Source of the DNA: Pirellulales bacterium
Lineage (GTDB): Bacteria > Planctomycetota > Planctomycetia > Pirellulales > JADZDJ01
DNA: 33,970 bases
Assembly: GCA_035656635.1 (NCBI GenBank)
Contig: DASRSD010000174.1
Location: 1-33,970, forward strand
Direction of reading: 5' to 3'
Positions within the stretch are counted from its first letter, which is position 1. Each line of letters opens with the position of its first letter. Shown here piece after piece: positions 15,966 through 24,732 of the stretch. The notes beneath the pieces were generated by a model. The model searched no databases, was not told the origin of the DNA, and saw only the letters and a list, made by a program, of their open reading frames with translations. The position numbers were made by a program, and so were the translations under genes.

Positions 15966-16674
15966 ATCTCCAGTGCTAATGGCGTTCGGTCCACATCCGG
16001 ACGACATCGAGTTTGCCTGCGGCGGCGTGATTGCCAAGACGACACGCGCCGGGCACGCGGCGCATTTGGTGATTTGCTCTCGTGGTGAATCTGCCACTCA
16101 CGGCACACCCGAAGAGCGAGTTAAAGAAGCGCAACTTGGCGCTGAAATTCTGCGTGCCACGGTTGAATTTGTGGAGCTCGACGGCGATGCCCATTTGGAA
16201 GTTCGCCCCGTCCATGCCATCAAACTGGCGGGAATCATTCGCCATCTGCGGCCGCAGATTGTTTTAGCGCCCAGTCTGGTGGAAAATCAGCATCCGGATC
16301 ATGCACGCTTGGGGAAGCTTGTCCGCGATGCTACTCGGCTTGCGCGGTATGGCGGCTTGCAAGAACTTCGCGAGCAAACGCCGCATACGATTCGGCATTT
16401 GTTGTATTACGCCGTATCGCCCGATGCGGAGCCGCGCGATATTACTCCAGTGCTAATCGATGTTTCGGCCGCGGAAATTATTGCCGATTGGACCGCGGCC
16501 ATGGAGGCGCACCGTTCGCAAACGCAAGCCCGGGCATACGTGGAATTGCAACTAACGCGCGCTCGTTTCCACGGATTGCGTGCGGGCGTTGGTCATGCGG
16601 TGCCATTGTTTCCCAACGATCCCGTGGTGTTGGATTCGCTGAATGTGCTCAGCGGAGGCGTTAACCGCTTTTAA
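15946..16674 (+). CDS. bshB1: bacillithiol biosynthesis deacetylase BshB1
   Basis: This 242-residue zinc-dependent PIG-L/LmbE deacetylase should remove the acetyl group from GlcNAc-malate, the second step of bacillithiol synthesis. Metal ligands are visible: FGPHPDDIE (His17, Asp20) and NQHPDHARLG (His119). CSRGESATHGTPEERVKEA and the C-terminal GVGHAVPLFPNDP are BshB1-like. The ATG at 15946 is chosen because it places HPDD at the usual position; it overlaps the BshC-like gene by 20 bases. bshA follows after one base. The symbol is supported by the family motifs together with the adjacent bshA. Confidence 0.9.
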   Translation: MSNSTIKSPVLMAFGPHPDDIEFACGGVIAKTTRAGHAAHLVICSRGESATHGTPEERVKEAQLGAEILRATVEFVELDGDAHLEVRPVHAIKLAGIIRHLRPQIVLAPSLVENQHPDHARLGKLVRDATRLARYGGLQELREQTPHTIRHLLYYAVSPDAEPRDITPVLIDVSAAEIIADWTAAMEAHRSQTQARAYVELQLTRARFHGLRAGVGHAVPLFPNDPVVLDSLNVLSGGVNRF

Positions 16675-16675
16675 T

Positions 16676-17809
16676 ATGGCCAGCGAGCATCCCTTGAACA
16701 TTGGCATCGCGTGCTATCCTACCGTGGGCGGCAGTGGCGTGTTGGCTTCGGCCTTGGGCGAAAAGCTGGCGGAGCGCGGACATGAGGTCCATTTTTTCAG
16801 TTATGAGCGCCCATTTCGATTGCCCCTTGATGTGCCCCGGTTGCATTTTCATCGTGTCGAGGTGAACGATTATGGACTGTTCAAATATCCCGATTACACG
16901 CTGCCGCTCTCTGTGAAAATGGCGGAAGTTAGCCGCCAGCATCAACTCGACGTGCTGCATGTTCACTACGCCGTGCCACACGCCACTGCTGCAATTCTGG
17001 CGTGTGGCATGTTGCCAGCGGAACATCGGCCGCGGATTGTTACAACGCTGCATGGAACAGATACCACCTTGCTGGGCCGTGACCCCGGCTATATGGCTGC
17101 TATTCGTCACGCACTCAACAGTTCGGACGCCGTAACAACCGTTTCCGATTTTTTAAAGCAGGAAACACAACGGCTGCTGAATTTTGATCGTCCGATTGAA
17201 ACCATCCACAACTTTTTCACGCCGCGGCCTGTGAGTCGTTCCCGTGACGAAGTGCGCGAAGAGTTGGGGCTGAACAGCGAGCTGCTGCTGTTTCATAGTT
17301 CCAATTTGCGTTCGGTCAAGCGGATCGATTTACTGCTGGAAGCGACCGCCCGCATTCGTCCACGAGAAGCGTTTAAACTGCTGATTCTCGCGGGAGAGGA
17401 TTTCACGCCGTTTGAAGCAGACGTGCGCCGACTGGGTTTGACTGATCGAGTCACAGTGCGGGCAAAGGTTATGGAAATTGAAGACTATCTCCAAGCCGCT
17501 GATTTGGGGCTATTCACTTCCGAGTTGGAAAGTTTCGGCCTGAGCATTCTGGAGGGCATGTGTTTTGGCTGCCCGAGTGTGGCGATGCGAGTGGGGGGCG
17601 TGCCAGAGGTAATCGATGACAATGTTTCGGGCTTGCTCACGCCATTTGGCGATGTGGGCACTTTTGCCAAGGCGGTGGAATCACTCATGCAAAACGGTGC
17701 CCGCCGCCGAGCCTTTGGCTACGCCGCCCAGCGTTATGCGCAGGAACGTTTCTCTGCCGAGGTGATTGTGCCGCGGTACGAGAATTTGTATCGCAGAATT
17801 TGTGGCTGA
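16676..17809 (+). CDS. bshA: N-acetyl-alpha-D-glucosaminyl L-malate synthase BshA
   Basis: This 377-residue GT-B (GT4 family) glycosyltransferase transfers GlcNAc from UDP-GlcNAc to L-malate, the first step of bacillithiol synthesis. N-terminal GIACYPTVGGSGVLA (10-24), the HVHYAVPHATAA segment, TLHGTDTTLLG, and C-terminal SELESFGLSILEGM (acceptor/nucleotide E-x7-E region) and GVPEVI match BshA closely. LHGTDTTLLG and the P-T-V-GGSG start are the BshA-specific features. The ATG at 16676 is one base after the bshB1 stop. A 41-base gap then leads to the GH28 gene, possibly still in the same transcript. Confidence 0.93.
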   Translation: MASEHPLNIGIACYPTVGGSGVLASALGEKLAERGHEVHFFSYERPFRLPLDVPRLHFHRVEVNDYGLFKYPDYTLPLSVKMAEVSRQHQLDVLHVHYAVPHATAAILACGMLPAEHRPRIVTTLHGTDTTLLGRDPGYMAAIRHALNSSDAVTTVSDFLKQETQRLLNFDRPIETIHNFFTPRPVSRSRDEVREELGLNSELLLFHSSNLRSVKRIDLLLEATARIRPREAFKLLILAGEDFTPFEADVRRLGLTDRVTVRAKVMEIEDYLQAADLGLFTSELESFGLSILEGMCFGCPSVAMRVGGVPEVIDDNVSGLLTPFGDVGTFAKAVESLMQNGARRRAFGYAAQRYAQERFSAEVIVPRYENLYRRICG

Positions 17810-17850
17810 TGCTTGCATGGTGCGGTCAATGCGTTTACTCTGAACTCACC

Positions 17851-19398
17851 ATGAAGCGAATTCTTATTTTGAGCTGGATGATGTTGGTCGGTTGGATACT
17901 GACCGCAGAATGGCAGGCACCGGCGGCGACTGCCGCAACATCTTCAGAGCCTGCCGCAACCGATGATTTTTCGCCACCGCAGATTCCGCTGCCGACGTTT
18001 GCCGACAAGAATTTCGATGTCAAAGAGTTTGGCGCCACTGGCGATGGTCAAACGAATGACACGTCGGCCGTGAACAAAGCCATCGAAGCTTGCAACGCAC
18101 AAGGAGGTGGAACGATCCGTTTCCCCGAGGGCAAGTACATGGTGGCGTCGGTGCACTTGCTCAGCAATGTGCGGCTGTTGTTGGACGACAAGGCAGTCAT
18201 CGAGGGGAGGAAAGATGGTTATGATGCGCTTGAGCCTAATCCGACGAATGGGAAATACCAGGATGTGGGGCACAGTCACTTTCATGACGCCGTGATGTGG
18301 GGGGAGAATATCGAGAATTTCGCGGTAATTGGCGGGCAGGTGAACGGTGGCGGCGTGACGCAGGGCAATCCGAAGGAAGGAGGCGGCGACAAAGTATTTG
18401 CCATCAAAGTTGGAAAGAATTTGCTATTCAAAAATACCAAGCACGTCACGGGTGGGCACTTTGTTTATTTGCTCAACGATTGTGAGAACATCACGATTGA
18501 CCATGCCGTCATCAAAAAATCGCGAGACGCCATCGATTTGATGGGTTGCCGTAATGTGGCTATGACCGGCTGTAGCTTTACCGGCTGCAGCGATGACACG
18601 CTGGGAATTAAAAGCGACTACGCACTTGGCCGGCGCATCAAAAGCGAAAACATTTACGCTTGGGATGATTATTTTGAGTCGGGCTGCAATGGGCTGCAAT
18701 TCGGATCGGAAACGGCGGGAGATTTTCAGCATATTCGCATCTGGAATATTAAAATCGGCCGAGCGATGAAAGCTGGAATCGGCATTACATCCAACGACAG
18801 CGGGCGAATTGAAGATGTAAGGTATCGCAATATCGAAATTAAAGGCGCGGCTAATCCCATCTACATTCTCATTACCGACCGACTGCGAACTGGCGAGCCG
18901 CACGTAACGCCGGGACAAATTAAGGATGTCACCATTCAAAATGTCACGGTCACAGAATGTGCCGCTGGTCGACAAGGAGAGGTAAATCCGACCAGTATTT
19001 GCGGTTTGCCGGATTATCCAATCGAAAACTTGACGCTGAAAGATGTGAAAATTGTGATGCCCGGCGGCGGGTCAAATCGCGATGCAAGCGTTGATCCACC
19101 CTACCCGAAGGATTATTCTCCCCGTTCGTTAGGACCACGTCCGGCATCGGCTTTTTTTATTCGCAACGTGAAAGGATTGACGCTGAAAGACGTGGAAGTC
19201 TCGTACGAAAAACCCGACCAGCGGCCGCCGCTGGCGATCGTAAACGCCGATGGCATCACTTTGGATCATGTAACCATTTCTGACAAACCCTCTGACGTTG
19301 ATTGGATGCGGCTCACTAAGGTGAAAGGCTTAATGCTGCGTGATTCGCTAGGCTTGGCCGACATTCAAGGTGAAGCCATCGACCAAGGAACAAAATAA
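17851..19398 (+). CDS. glycoside hydrolase family 28-like (polygalacturonase-fold) secreted protein
   Basis: This 515-residue protein has a signal peptide (1-29, ending in Ala-rich ATAAT). It starts with FDVKEFGATGDGQTNDTSAVNKAI, the common start of GH28 and pectate-lyase-like parallel beta-helix proteins, followed by many beta-helix coils. Comparison with GH28 shows DAID (226-229) in place of the first NTDGID motif and CSDDTLGIKS with the catalytic-type Asp248-Asp249. The third motif reads SGCNGLQFGSETAG (277-290) where GHG is expected, so the conserved His is replaced by Cys279. A plausible RIK equivalent is RAMKAGIG. It may be a divergent GH28 or a non-hydrolytic relative. The ATG at 17851 is chosen for its signal peptide. 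Confidence 0.85.
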   Translation: MKRILILSWMMLVGWILTAEWQAPAATAATSSEPAATDDFSPPQIPLPTFADKNFDVKEFGATGDGQTNDTSAVNKAIEACNAQGGGTIRFPEGKYMVASVHLLSNVRLLLDDKAVIEGRKDGYDALEPNPTNGKYQDVGHSHFHDAVMWGENIENFAVIGGQVNGGGVTQGNPKEGGGDKVFAIKVGKNLLFKNTKHVTGGHFVYLLNDCENITIDHAVIKKSRDAIDLMGCRNVAMTGCSFTGCSDDTLGIKSDYALGRRIKSENIYAWDDYFESGCNGLQFGSETAGDFQHIRIWNIKIGRAMKAGIGITSNDSGRIEDVRYRNIEIKGAANPIYILITDRLRTGEPHVTPGQIKDVTIQNVTVTECAAGRQGEVNPTSICGLPDYPIENLTLKDVKIVMPGGGSNRDASVDPPYPKDYSPRSLGPRPASAFFIRNVKGLTLKDVEVSYEKPDQRPPLAIVNADGITLDHVTISDKPSDVDWMRLTKVKGLMLRDSLGLADIQGEAIDQGTK

Positions 19399-19428
19399 CT
19401 TTCATCGGACCAGGCACATTGATTTCCC

Positions 19429-21288
19429 ATGACTTGCCGCGTTAACCCGTTTGTAATTCTCGGCACATTGCTTGTTGCATTCTTCACTTGGAGGGCGCAA
19501 GTCTGCCATGGCGACGTTATTCGCGTTCTGGTCAATCACATCGGTTACGAAAAAGATGGACCGAAGCATGCGGTAATCCAGGGCCGTGCGGGCGATCAAG
19601 TGCAGGGTTTTAAGGTGCTTGATGCGCAGTCAGGTGCGGTAGTTTTCTTGGGCGACACAGTCAAAGTCGGCGCGGTCGATCAGTGGAAGGACTGGATTTT
19701 TTGGACCGCAGATTTTACTCCCGTTCAGACGGAAGGCACATACATTTTGGAATGTGCGACGGGTAGCGGCGCGGTACGCTCGTATCCCTTCGCAATTCAA
19801 CACAATTTGCTTGAGCGAAATACCCTTTCCAACGTCGTCAGTTATTTTAAGGCGGAGAGATGTTCCGGCTTGTTAGACGATGCCGACGCGATGTTGCCAT
19901 TCGAGGGTCATCGCGGCAATTTAGTGGATGCACACGGCGGTTGGTACGACGCCACCGGCGATTACGGCAAGCATCTTTCACACCTGTCGTTTTCCACCTA
20001 TTTCAACCCGCAGCAAATTCCGCTGGCGGATTGGAGTTTGTTTAAAACGTACGAGCAGTTGACGCAGCGCGATGATCCGAATTTTCGCGAATACCGTCGT
20101 CGTTTGCTCGACGAAGCCAGGTTTGGGGCCGATTATTTGGCGCGAGTAAAAAATCCTAAGGGTTCATTCTACCGGTCAGTCGATGCGCCGGGCGGGGAGA
20201 AGAAACCGGAAGATCGGCGGATTGGAAAAGAGGGACAAGGCTTTGCTATTAAGACGTTGCAGACTAAAAACAAATCGCCCAACGAAGAAATGAAGAGTTT
20301 GTCTGTCGCCTTTCCGTACGAAGTGGGTTACCGCAACGGCGGCGGCATGGTGATCGCCGCACTGGCGCTGGCCCGTAATCACCGTGTGCCCGAAGACAGT
20401 TCAAGCGAAGCCTACAGCAGAGCCGCCCACGACGCGTTTAATTATTTGGAACAGCATAACCTGCAATATGCCAACGACGGCCAGGAAAACATCGTCGACG
20501 ATTATTGTGCTTTGCTGGCGGCTACAGAACTATTTCGAACAACAGACGAGGCCGATTATAAAGCCGCCGCTGAGCGCCGTGCCAAGAATTTGCTGAACAG
20601 GTTAATCAGCAGCGGCAAATACGCCAATTACTGGCGTGCCGACGAGGGCGATCGTCCATTTTTCCACGCCGCCGACGCTGGCCTGCCTGTGGTCAGTTTG
20701 CTCAATTTTTATCCGTTGGCCGATGATTCGTTGCAAAAGGAAATTTTGGCCGCTGTTCGCAAGGCGATGGAATTCGAACTGCACACGACCGACGAAGTTC
20801 CCAATCCCTTCGGCTACGCACGCCAATTGGTGCAAAGCACGGATGGAGATCGCCGCACAGCCTTCTTTTTTCCACACGACACCGAAACCGCGCCGTGGTG
20901 GCAGGGAGAAAATGCGCGCCTAGCATCGTTGGCCGCAGCCGCCCGCTTAACGGCCAGATGCTTTAAGGATGATCGCGCTTTCCACGATCGGCTGCTGGCT
21001 TATGCTACGAATCAATTGAATTGGATATTAGGATTGAACCCATACGATGCCTGCATGTTGCACGGCTCGGGCCATAATAATCCGGCGTACATGTTTTTCG
21101 ATTCGTACCAGTACACGAATACTCCCGGCGGAATTTGTAATGGCATTACCAGTGGCTATAAGAATCCGCACGATATTGACTTCAACCTAAGCTTTGCCGT
21201 CACGGGAAAAGACGAAGATTGGCGCTGGAGCGAACAATGGCTCCCACACGCAGCCTGGTATCTATACGCGATTTCGCTGGGCGAGTAG
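19429..21288 (+). CDS. glycoside hydrolase family 9 (cellulase/endoglucanase-like)
   Basis: This 619-residue exported enzyme has a signal peptide (1-28) and an N-terminal Ig-like (CelD_N) domain (about 30-125) with VLVNHIGYEKDGPKHAV. The (alpha/alpha)6 GH9 catalytic domain begins with HGGWYDATGDYGKH (169-182), giving the conserved Asp174 and Asp178. C-terminal motifs are LGLNPYDACMLHGSGHNNPAY and WRWSEQWLPHAAWYL; the latter Glu is a candidate catalytic acid. The family hydrolyses beta-1,4-glucans and related polymers; the real substrate is not visible. It starts 30 bases after the GH28 stop, so both probably share the transcript. Confidence 0.92.
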   Translation: MTCRVNPFVILGTLLVAFFTWRAQVCHGDVIRVLVNHIGYEKDGPKHAVIQGRAGDQVQGFKVLDAQSGAVVFLGDTVKVGAVDQWKDWIFWTADFTPVQTEGTYILECATGSGAVRSYPFAIQHNLLERNTLSNVVSYFKAERCSGLLDDADAMLPFEGHRGNLVDAHGGWYDATGDYGKHLSHLSFSTYFNPQQIPLADWSLFKTYEQLTQRDDPNFREYRRRLLDEARFGADYLARVKNPKGSFYRSVDAPGGEKKPEDRRIGKEGQGFAIKTLQTKNKSPNEEMKSLSVAFPYEVGYRNGGGMVIAALALARNHRVPEDSSSEAYSRAAHDAFNYLEQHNLQYANDGQENIVDDYCALLAATELFRTTDEADYKAAAERRAKNLLNRLISSGKYANYWRADEGDRPFFHAADAGLPVVSLLNFYPLADDSLQKEILAAVRKAMEFELHTTDEVPNPFGYARQLVQSTDGDRRTAFFFPHDTETAPWWQGENARLASLAAAARLTARCFKDDRAFHDRLLAYATNQLNWILGLNPYDACMLHGSGHNNPAYMFFDSYQYTNTPGGICNGITSGYKNPHDIDFNLSFAVTGKDEDWRWSEQWLPHAAWYLYAISLGE

Positions 21289-21422
21289 TCCGAAGCACAG
21301 GAGCTTATGTGGAGTCGCTCTAACCTAGTGCGACGGGCGAAAGAGATGGCCGGCATGCTTCGTAGCGACAGGCGAAAACATGTTGAAGCTCAAAATGCAA
21401 TTGACAGCCGACTGAGAAAAAA

Positions 21423-21496
21423 TGCGCGCACTTAGATTCGAACTAAGGACCTCCACCTTATCAGGGTGGCGCTCTAACCAACTGAGCTATGCGCGC
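21423..21496 (-). tRNA. tRNA-Ile (anticodon GAU)
   Basis: This is a 74-base cloverleaf on the minus strand. The acceptor stem is GCGCGCA/TGCGCGC (21490-21496 with 21424-21430), and the discriminator is A at 21423. The D arm is GCTC-AGTTGGTTA-GAGC. The anticodon stem is CCACC/GGTGG with loop CTGATAA, so the anticodon is GAT (Ile). The T arm is CTTAG-TTCGAAT-CTAAG. The 3' CCA is not encoded. A TATAAA sequence lies about 15-20 bases upstream on the minus strand (21511-21516 in plus coordinates), a possible -10 element. A T-rich stretch follows the 3' end. Confidence 0.97.
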
Positions 21497-21820
21497 TAGC
21501 TTTGCTGTCTTTTATACTGCCTTGGCTTTCGCCTGATGCTGATTTTGCTCAAATCCATCGTTCTACGAGAATAGCGTATTTTATTGACTGGTTACGTGCT
21601 GTCAAAGGCTTGGACGCCGGACAATTCGGATCCCATCAGGCAAAATTGGGTGCCTGCAGATTGCTGAAAGTCTTTGCCACGCCACGGATAAGTTTCGCGA
21701 TCGGAAAATCCGGCACACAGGGCTGATGGGCCGCACCCGTTTAAGCCGACAAAGGTAGCAGAATCCTAGTTCGCGCTGTGGTTGCGCGCCGGCGATACCA
21801 ACCCGTTGAGGATGGATCCA
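21497..21820. other. intergenic region between tRNA-Ile and the thioredoxin-like gene
   Basis: The first 20 bases hold a possible promoter (-10 TATAAA, minus strand) of the tRNA gene. The remainder up to the ribosome site at 21807-21812 has no supported gene. Short open frames on both strands lack ribosome sites and recognisable residues. A GC-rich, structured-looking stretch at 21716-21770 was considered as a riboswitch leader, but no known motif could be matched. Confidence 0.6.
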
Positions 21821-23731
21821 ATGCGACACATGTTTTGCCGAGTTTTTTCCGTGCAAATTTTATTGGGTATTGTGCTGTATTTGCCGGCGGCGGCCCACGC
21901 GGCAGCGCCCAGCGTCGATCAGGCCTTAAAGCTGACGCCAGTGCAAAAAGACGTGGATTACGATATTCCAGCGCCGGCCGACATCGCCAAATGCACCATC
22001 AAAGCCGAAAAGATTAGCAATCAAACCGGCTGGGTCGTCCGTGCACCTAACGGTCAAATCTTACGTGAATTTGTGGACACGAACGGGGATAATGTAGTCG
22101 ATCGCTGGAGCTATTTTAAGGACGGTATCGAGGTTTACCGCGACATCGACGAAAACTTCAACGGCAAGGCCGACCAGCACCGTTGGCTGAACACGGCCGG
22201 CAGCCGCTGGGGCTTGGATCCGGGCGAAGATGGCAAAATCGATTCGTGGAAAGTGATTTCCCCGGAAGAAGCTAGCGCGGAAGTAGTCATGGCCATCCGC
22301 GATAAGGATACGGGCCGTTTCAACCGCTTGTTAATTACTCCGGCGGAAATTAAATCGCTCGGCCTGGGGCCGGCAAAGACAAAGGATTTAAGCGAAAAAG
22401 TAACTGGCGCCACTTCGAAATTCAGTGAGCTAATTCACAACCAACGGGCCATCACTCCTAATACGCAATGGGTGCATTTTAGTGGCGCTCGTCCCGGCTT
22501 AGTTCCTGCCGGCACCGACGGAGCCACGGGCGACATCACGGCCTATGAAAACGTGATGGCCATGACCGAAACCGATGGCAAAGACGGCCAGGTTTCGATC
22601 GGTACGTTGGTCAAAGCGGGCGACGTATGGCGCGTAATTGGCGCTCCATCAATTCCAGATCCAAACAGCAAACTGGCCGAGGTCGATGGCTTTTTCTTTC
22701 AAACTGCCAACCGCTTGAACGATACGGCGGCAAACGAAACCAATCCAGACGGGCCGCCCGAAAAAATTCAAAAGATGATGGATGAGCTTTCGAAGCTGGA
22801 CGAAGCGGTAGGCAAAGCCAGCAGCGACGCGGAGCAAACTCGGCTAAATGACCGCCGAGTGGAATTAATGCTGACCATTATCGATGAAATTGGCGAAAAG
22901 GACCGTGCCCAATGGATTCGTCAATTTGCCGATTCCGTTAGCGCCGCGACACAAACTGGCGGCTATCCGGCCGGTATCGATAAGCTCCAGTCCTTGCTTG
23001 AAACGGTGCAAAAAAATCCGGCGGATGCGGCCTTGGTGCCCTACGTAAAATACCGTTTGTTGACCGCCAAATACGCCTCCGACCTGAAGCAGAAAGACTT
23101 CGTGAAAGTGCAGGCCGAATGGCTCGATAATCTCGAACAGTTTGTACAAGATTATCCCAAAGCCGCGGATTCCGCCGACGCGCTCCTGCAACTAGGAATT
23201 GCCCAGGAATTCGCCGGCCAGGAAGACAAAGCCCGAAAGTGGTATGGCGAATTGGTTTCGGACTTTGAAACCACATCCCAAGCCACGAAAGCCCGCGGCG
23301 CACTGCACCGAATGGACAGCGTCGGCAAACCAATGCAACTGCGGTCCAAAACGGTTACGGGCGCGGCGGATGATTTGGCCAAATATCGCGGCAAATACGT
23401 GCTGATTCACTACTGGTCCACCTGGTGCGAACCGTGCAAGACGGATTTCGCAGAGCTAAAGGAACTGTACGCGAAGTATGGGAAGAGCAATTTTGCGCTA
23501 ATCGGGGTGAATCTTGACGGCAACCTGCCCGATGCCACCGATTATTTGGCCAAGAATCGTCTGCCTTGGTCGCAACTTTGGGAACCTGGCGGGTTAGACA
23601 GCCGCTTGGCCAACGAAATGGGCATTCTCACACTGCCGACAATGATTTTGGTCGACGACAAAGGAGTTGTCATCAATCGCAACGTGCACATTTCCGAATT
23701 GGAAACGGAATTGAAATCGCACCTCAAATAG
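21821..23731 (+). CDS. secreted TlpA-like thioredoxin-domain protein with EF-hand-like loops and helical repeats
   Basis: This 636-residue exported protein has a signal peptide (1-29). Residues 86-143 hold three acidic loops of the D-x-N-x-D-G-type ending in Asp and then Trp, such as DTNGDNVVDRW and EDGKIDSW, similar to calcium-binding EF-hand or thrombospondin type 3 loops. A middle helical region follows (about 300-500, TPR-like, with AADSADALLQLGIAQEFAGQEDKA). The C-terminal thioredoxin fold (about 510-636) contains YWSTWCEPCK with Cys536 and Cys539, and the cis-Pro region LTLPTMILV. TlpA/ResA-type domains reduce disulfides in the periplasm. The ATG at 21821 is chosen for its upstream TGAGGA site; in-frame ATG 21812 is an alternative. 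Confidence 0.87.
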   Translation: MRHMFCRVFSVQILLGIVLYLPAAAHAAAPSVDQALKLTPVQKDVDYDIPAPADIAKCTIKAEKISNQTGWVVRAPNGQILREFVDTNGDNVVDRWSYFKDGIEVYRDIDENFNGKADQHRWLNTAGSRWGLDPGEDGKIDSWKVISPEEASAEVVMAIRDKDTGRFNRLLITPAEIKSLGLGPAKTKDLSEKVTGATSKFSELIHNQRAITPNTQWVHFSGARPGLVPAGTDGATGDITAYENVMAMTETDGKDGQVSIGTLVKAGDVWRVIGAPSIPDPNSKLAEVDGFFFQTANRLNDTAANETNPDGPPEKIQKMMDELSKLDEAVGKASSDAEQTRLNDRRVELMLTIIDEIGEKDRAQWIRQFADSVSAATQTGGYPAGIDKLQSLLETVQKNPADAALVPYVKYRLLTAKYASDLKQKDFVKVQAEWLDNLEQFVQDYPKAADSADALLQLGIAQEFAGQEDKARKWYGELVSDFETTSQATKARGALHRMDSVGKPMQLRSKTVTGAADDLAKYRGKYVLIHYWSTWCEPCKTDFAELKELYAKYGKSNFALIGVNLDGNLPDATDYLAKNRLPWSQLWEPGGLDSRLANEMGILTLPTMILVDDKGVVINRNVHISELETELKSHLK

Positions 23732-24062
23732 CAAGCACGTTTCTGAATTTGGAAGGAGTTGCAGTTGCCAGGGATATTTCCTGCATCAATAAAGTCTTCC
23801 GATTGTAGAAATTGCAAGAGTTTGGCAGCTTTGGAGAGCTTGTCTTCAGGCGTGTAATGCACGTGGGGAAATATTTTCGTCACGCAAAACGCGGCATAAC
23901 TTACGCCTAATTGGCACAGATCGCACTGCTAGCAACGTTTTGACAGCAGATATTTTTGTGCGGCTGGCACAATAATCGCATTGGCACTCCCGTGATGCCC
24001 AGCATGGAAGCTGTGGCTAAAAACTCATCCGACGAACCGGATGGAACCGGGAGGGAACCGTC
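23732..24062. other. intergenic region upstream of the small membrane protein gene
   Basis: The region follows the thioredoxin-like gene and holds no supported coding frame or clear terminator. It contains a GG-N10-GC sigma-54-type candidate promoter at 23965-23980 and, just before the next gene, a strong ribosome site (GGGAGGGA, 24050-24057). Confidence 0.6.
23965..23980 (+). promoter_or_regulatory. candidate sigma-54 (-24/-12) promoter
   Basis: The sequence TGGCACAATAATCGCA has GG at 23966-23967 and GC at 23978-23979, exactly ten bases apart, and a full TGGCAC -24 element. The -12 element is TCGCA instead of the TTGCA consensus. It sits about 80 bases before the ATG of the small membrane protein gene on the same strand. 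No activator binding site could be identified, so this is only a candidate. Confidence 0.35.
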
Positions 24063-24341
24063 ATGCAAGATGTGCATTTCTCTGCACTGCTTTGGCTATT
24101 TGGGCTCGTGCAGTTCGCTGGCTGGAGCTGTGGCTTTGCTGCGCGCTTAAGCGTCCGCTGGCGGTGTCCAACCCTGTGCCATGCTGCCTTTGCTTTTACG
24201 CTGGTGATCGTGGGAATTTCGACGGCGCTAGCATTGGCTCTGGGCACGAAATGCTGGCTGCTATCGGCGACAACTTTGGCGGGCATGATTCTCCTGGCCA
24301 TTTGGGATTTCGACCACAGCCGCCGTCCCGCGACCATTTAG
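24063..24341 (+). CDS. small hypothetical membrane protein (92 residues)
   Basis: This 92-residue protein has three hydrophobic segments, at about residues 8-25, 40-60 and 64-81, and a charged tail DFDHSRRP. It is Cys-rich for its size (4 Cys, around residues 23, 35, 39 and 64). The ATG at 24063 follows GGGAGGGAACCGTC, giving a well-spaced ribosome site, which is the main support for the gene. No family is recognised; an inner-membrane location is inferred. It is separated by several hundred bases from both neighbours, so it may be monocistronic. Confidence 0.55.
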   Translation: MQDVHFSALLWLFGLVQFAGWSCGFAARLSVRWRCPTLCHAAFAFTLVIVGISTALALALGTKCWLLSATTLAGMILLAIWDFDHSRRPATI

Positions 24342-24732
24342 CGCATTTTGCAACAATTGAGTGACCGCCAGATGGGAACCATCCTGCTGATTTCCTTGCT
24401 GCTTGCTAAGATTTTCCGCACAGGGCTTCGGTCCTGAAAAGTTTGCGTGCCAGCATTGCCAGCGGCGTTTCAAGCGCCACTCTCGGCAAATGCGAAAAAA
24501 AACTCCCCTTCGGCACAATCCGCAACCGACACCTATTCTCAGCGGCATGCTCCGACGACGGATTGCGCAGGGAGCATGCGCTGCGGAATACAACTTTATT
24601 AATCGACGAGCAAACCCCGAGCGATAACGCCGACGTCACCCAGCCGTCGGAACGTGGCCAGTCCATCAACGCTGGTTGTCGGGACGCTTAGCGAAAGATT
24701 GTCAGGGCACGGTTTACATTAGGAGGGGAATC
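24342..24732. other. intergenic region upstream of the BON-domain gene
   Basis: This region of about 390 bases has no supported gene. Open frames on both strands (74 and 87 residues) overlap each other, start with non-ATG codons or without a ribosome site, and show no family features. One has a C-x2-C pair followed by Arg/His that looks like a partial zinc knuckle but has no second pair. The region ends with the AGGAGGGG ribosome site of the BON gene (24721-24728). Confidence 0.6.

Noticed and set aside
21307-21435. 42-codon frame with AGGAG before its ATG, downstream of GH9
   Set aside because: It runs into the tRNA-Ile gene on the other strand and has no recognisable features.
21716-21770. 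Possible riboswitch-like leader before the thioredoxin-like gene
   Set aside because: GC-rich sequence resembles parts of a c-di-GMP type I element at a glance, but the conserved core and receptor bases are not present.
23912-23925. Second TGGCAC sequence as a sigma-54 promoter
   Set aside because: GG to GC spacing is eight instead of ten bases.
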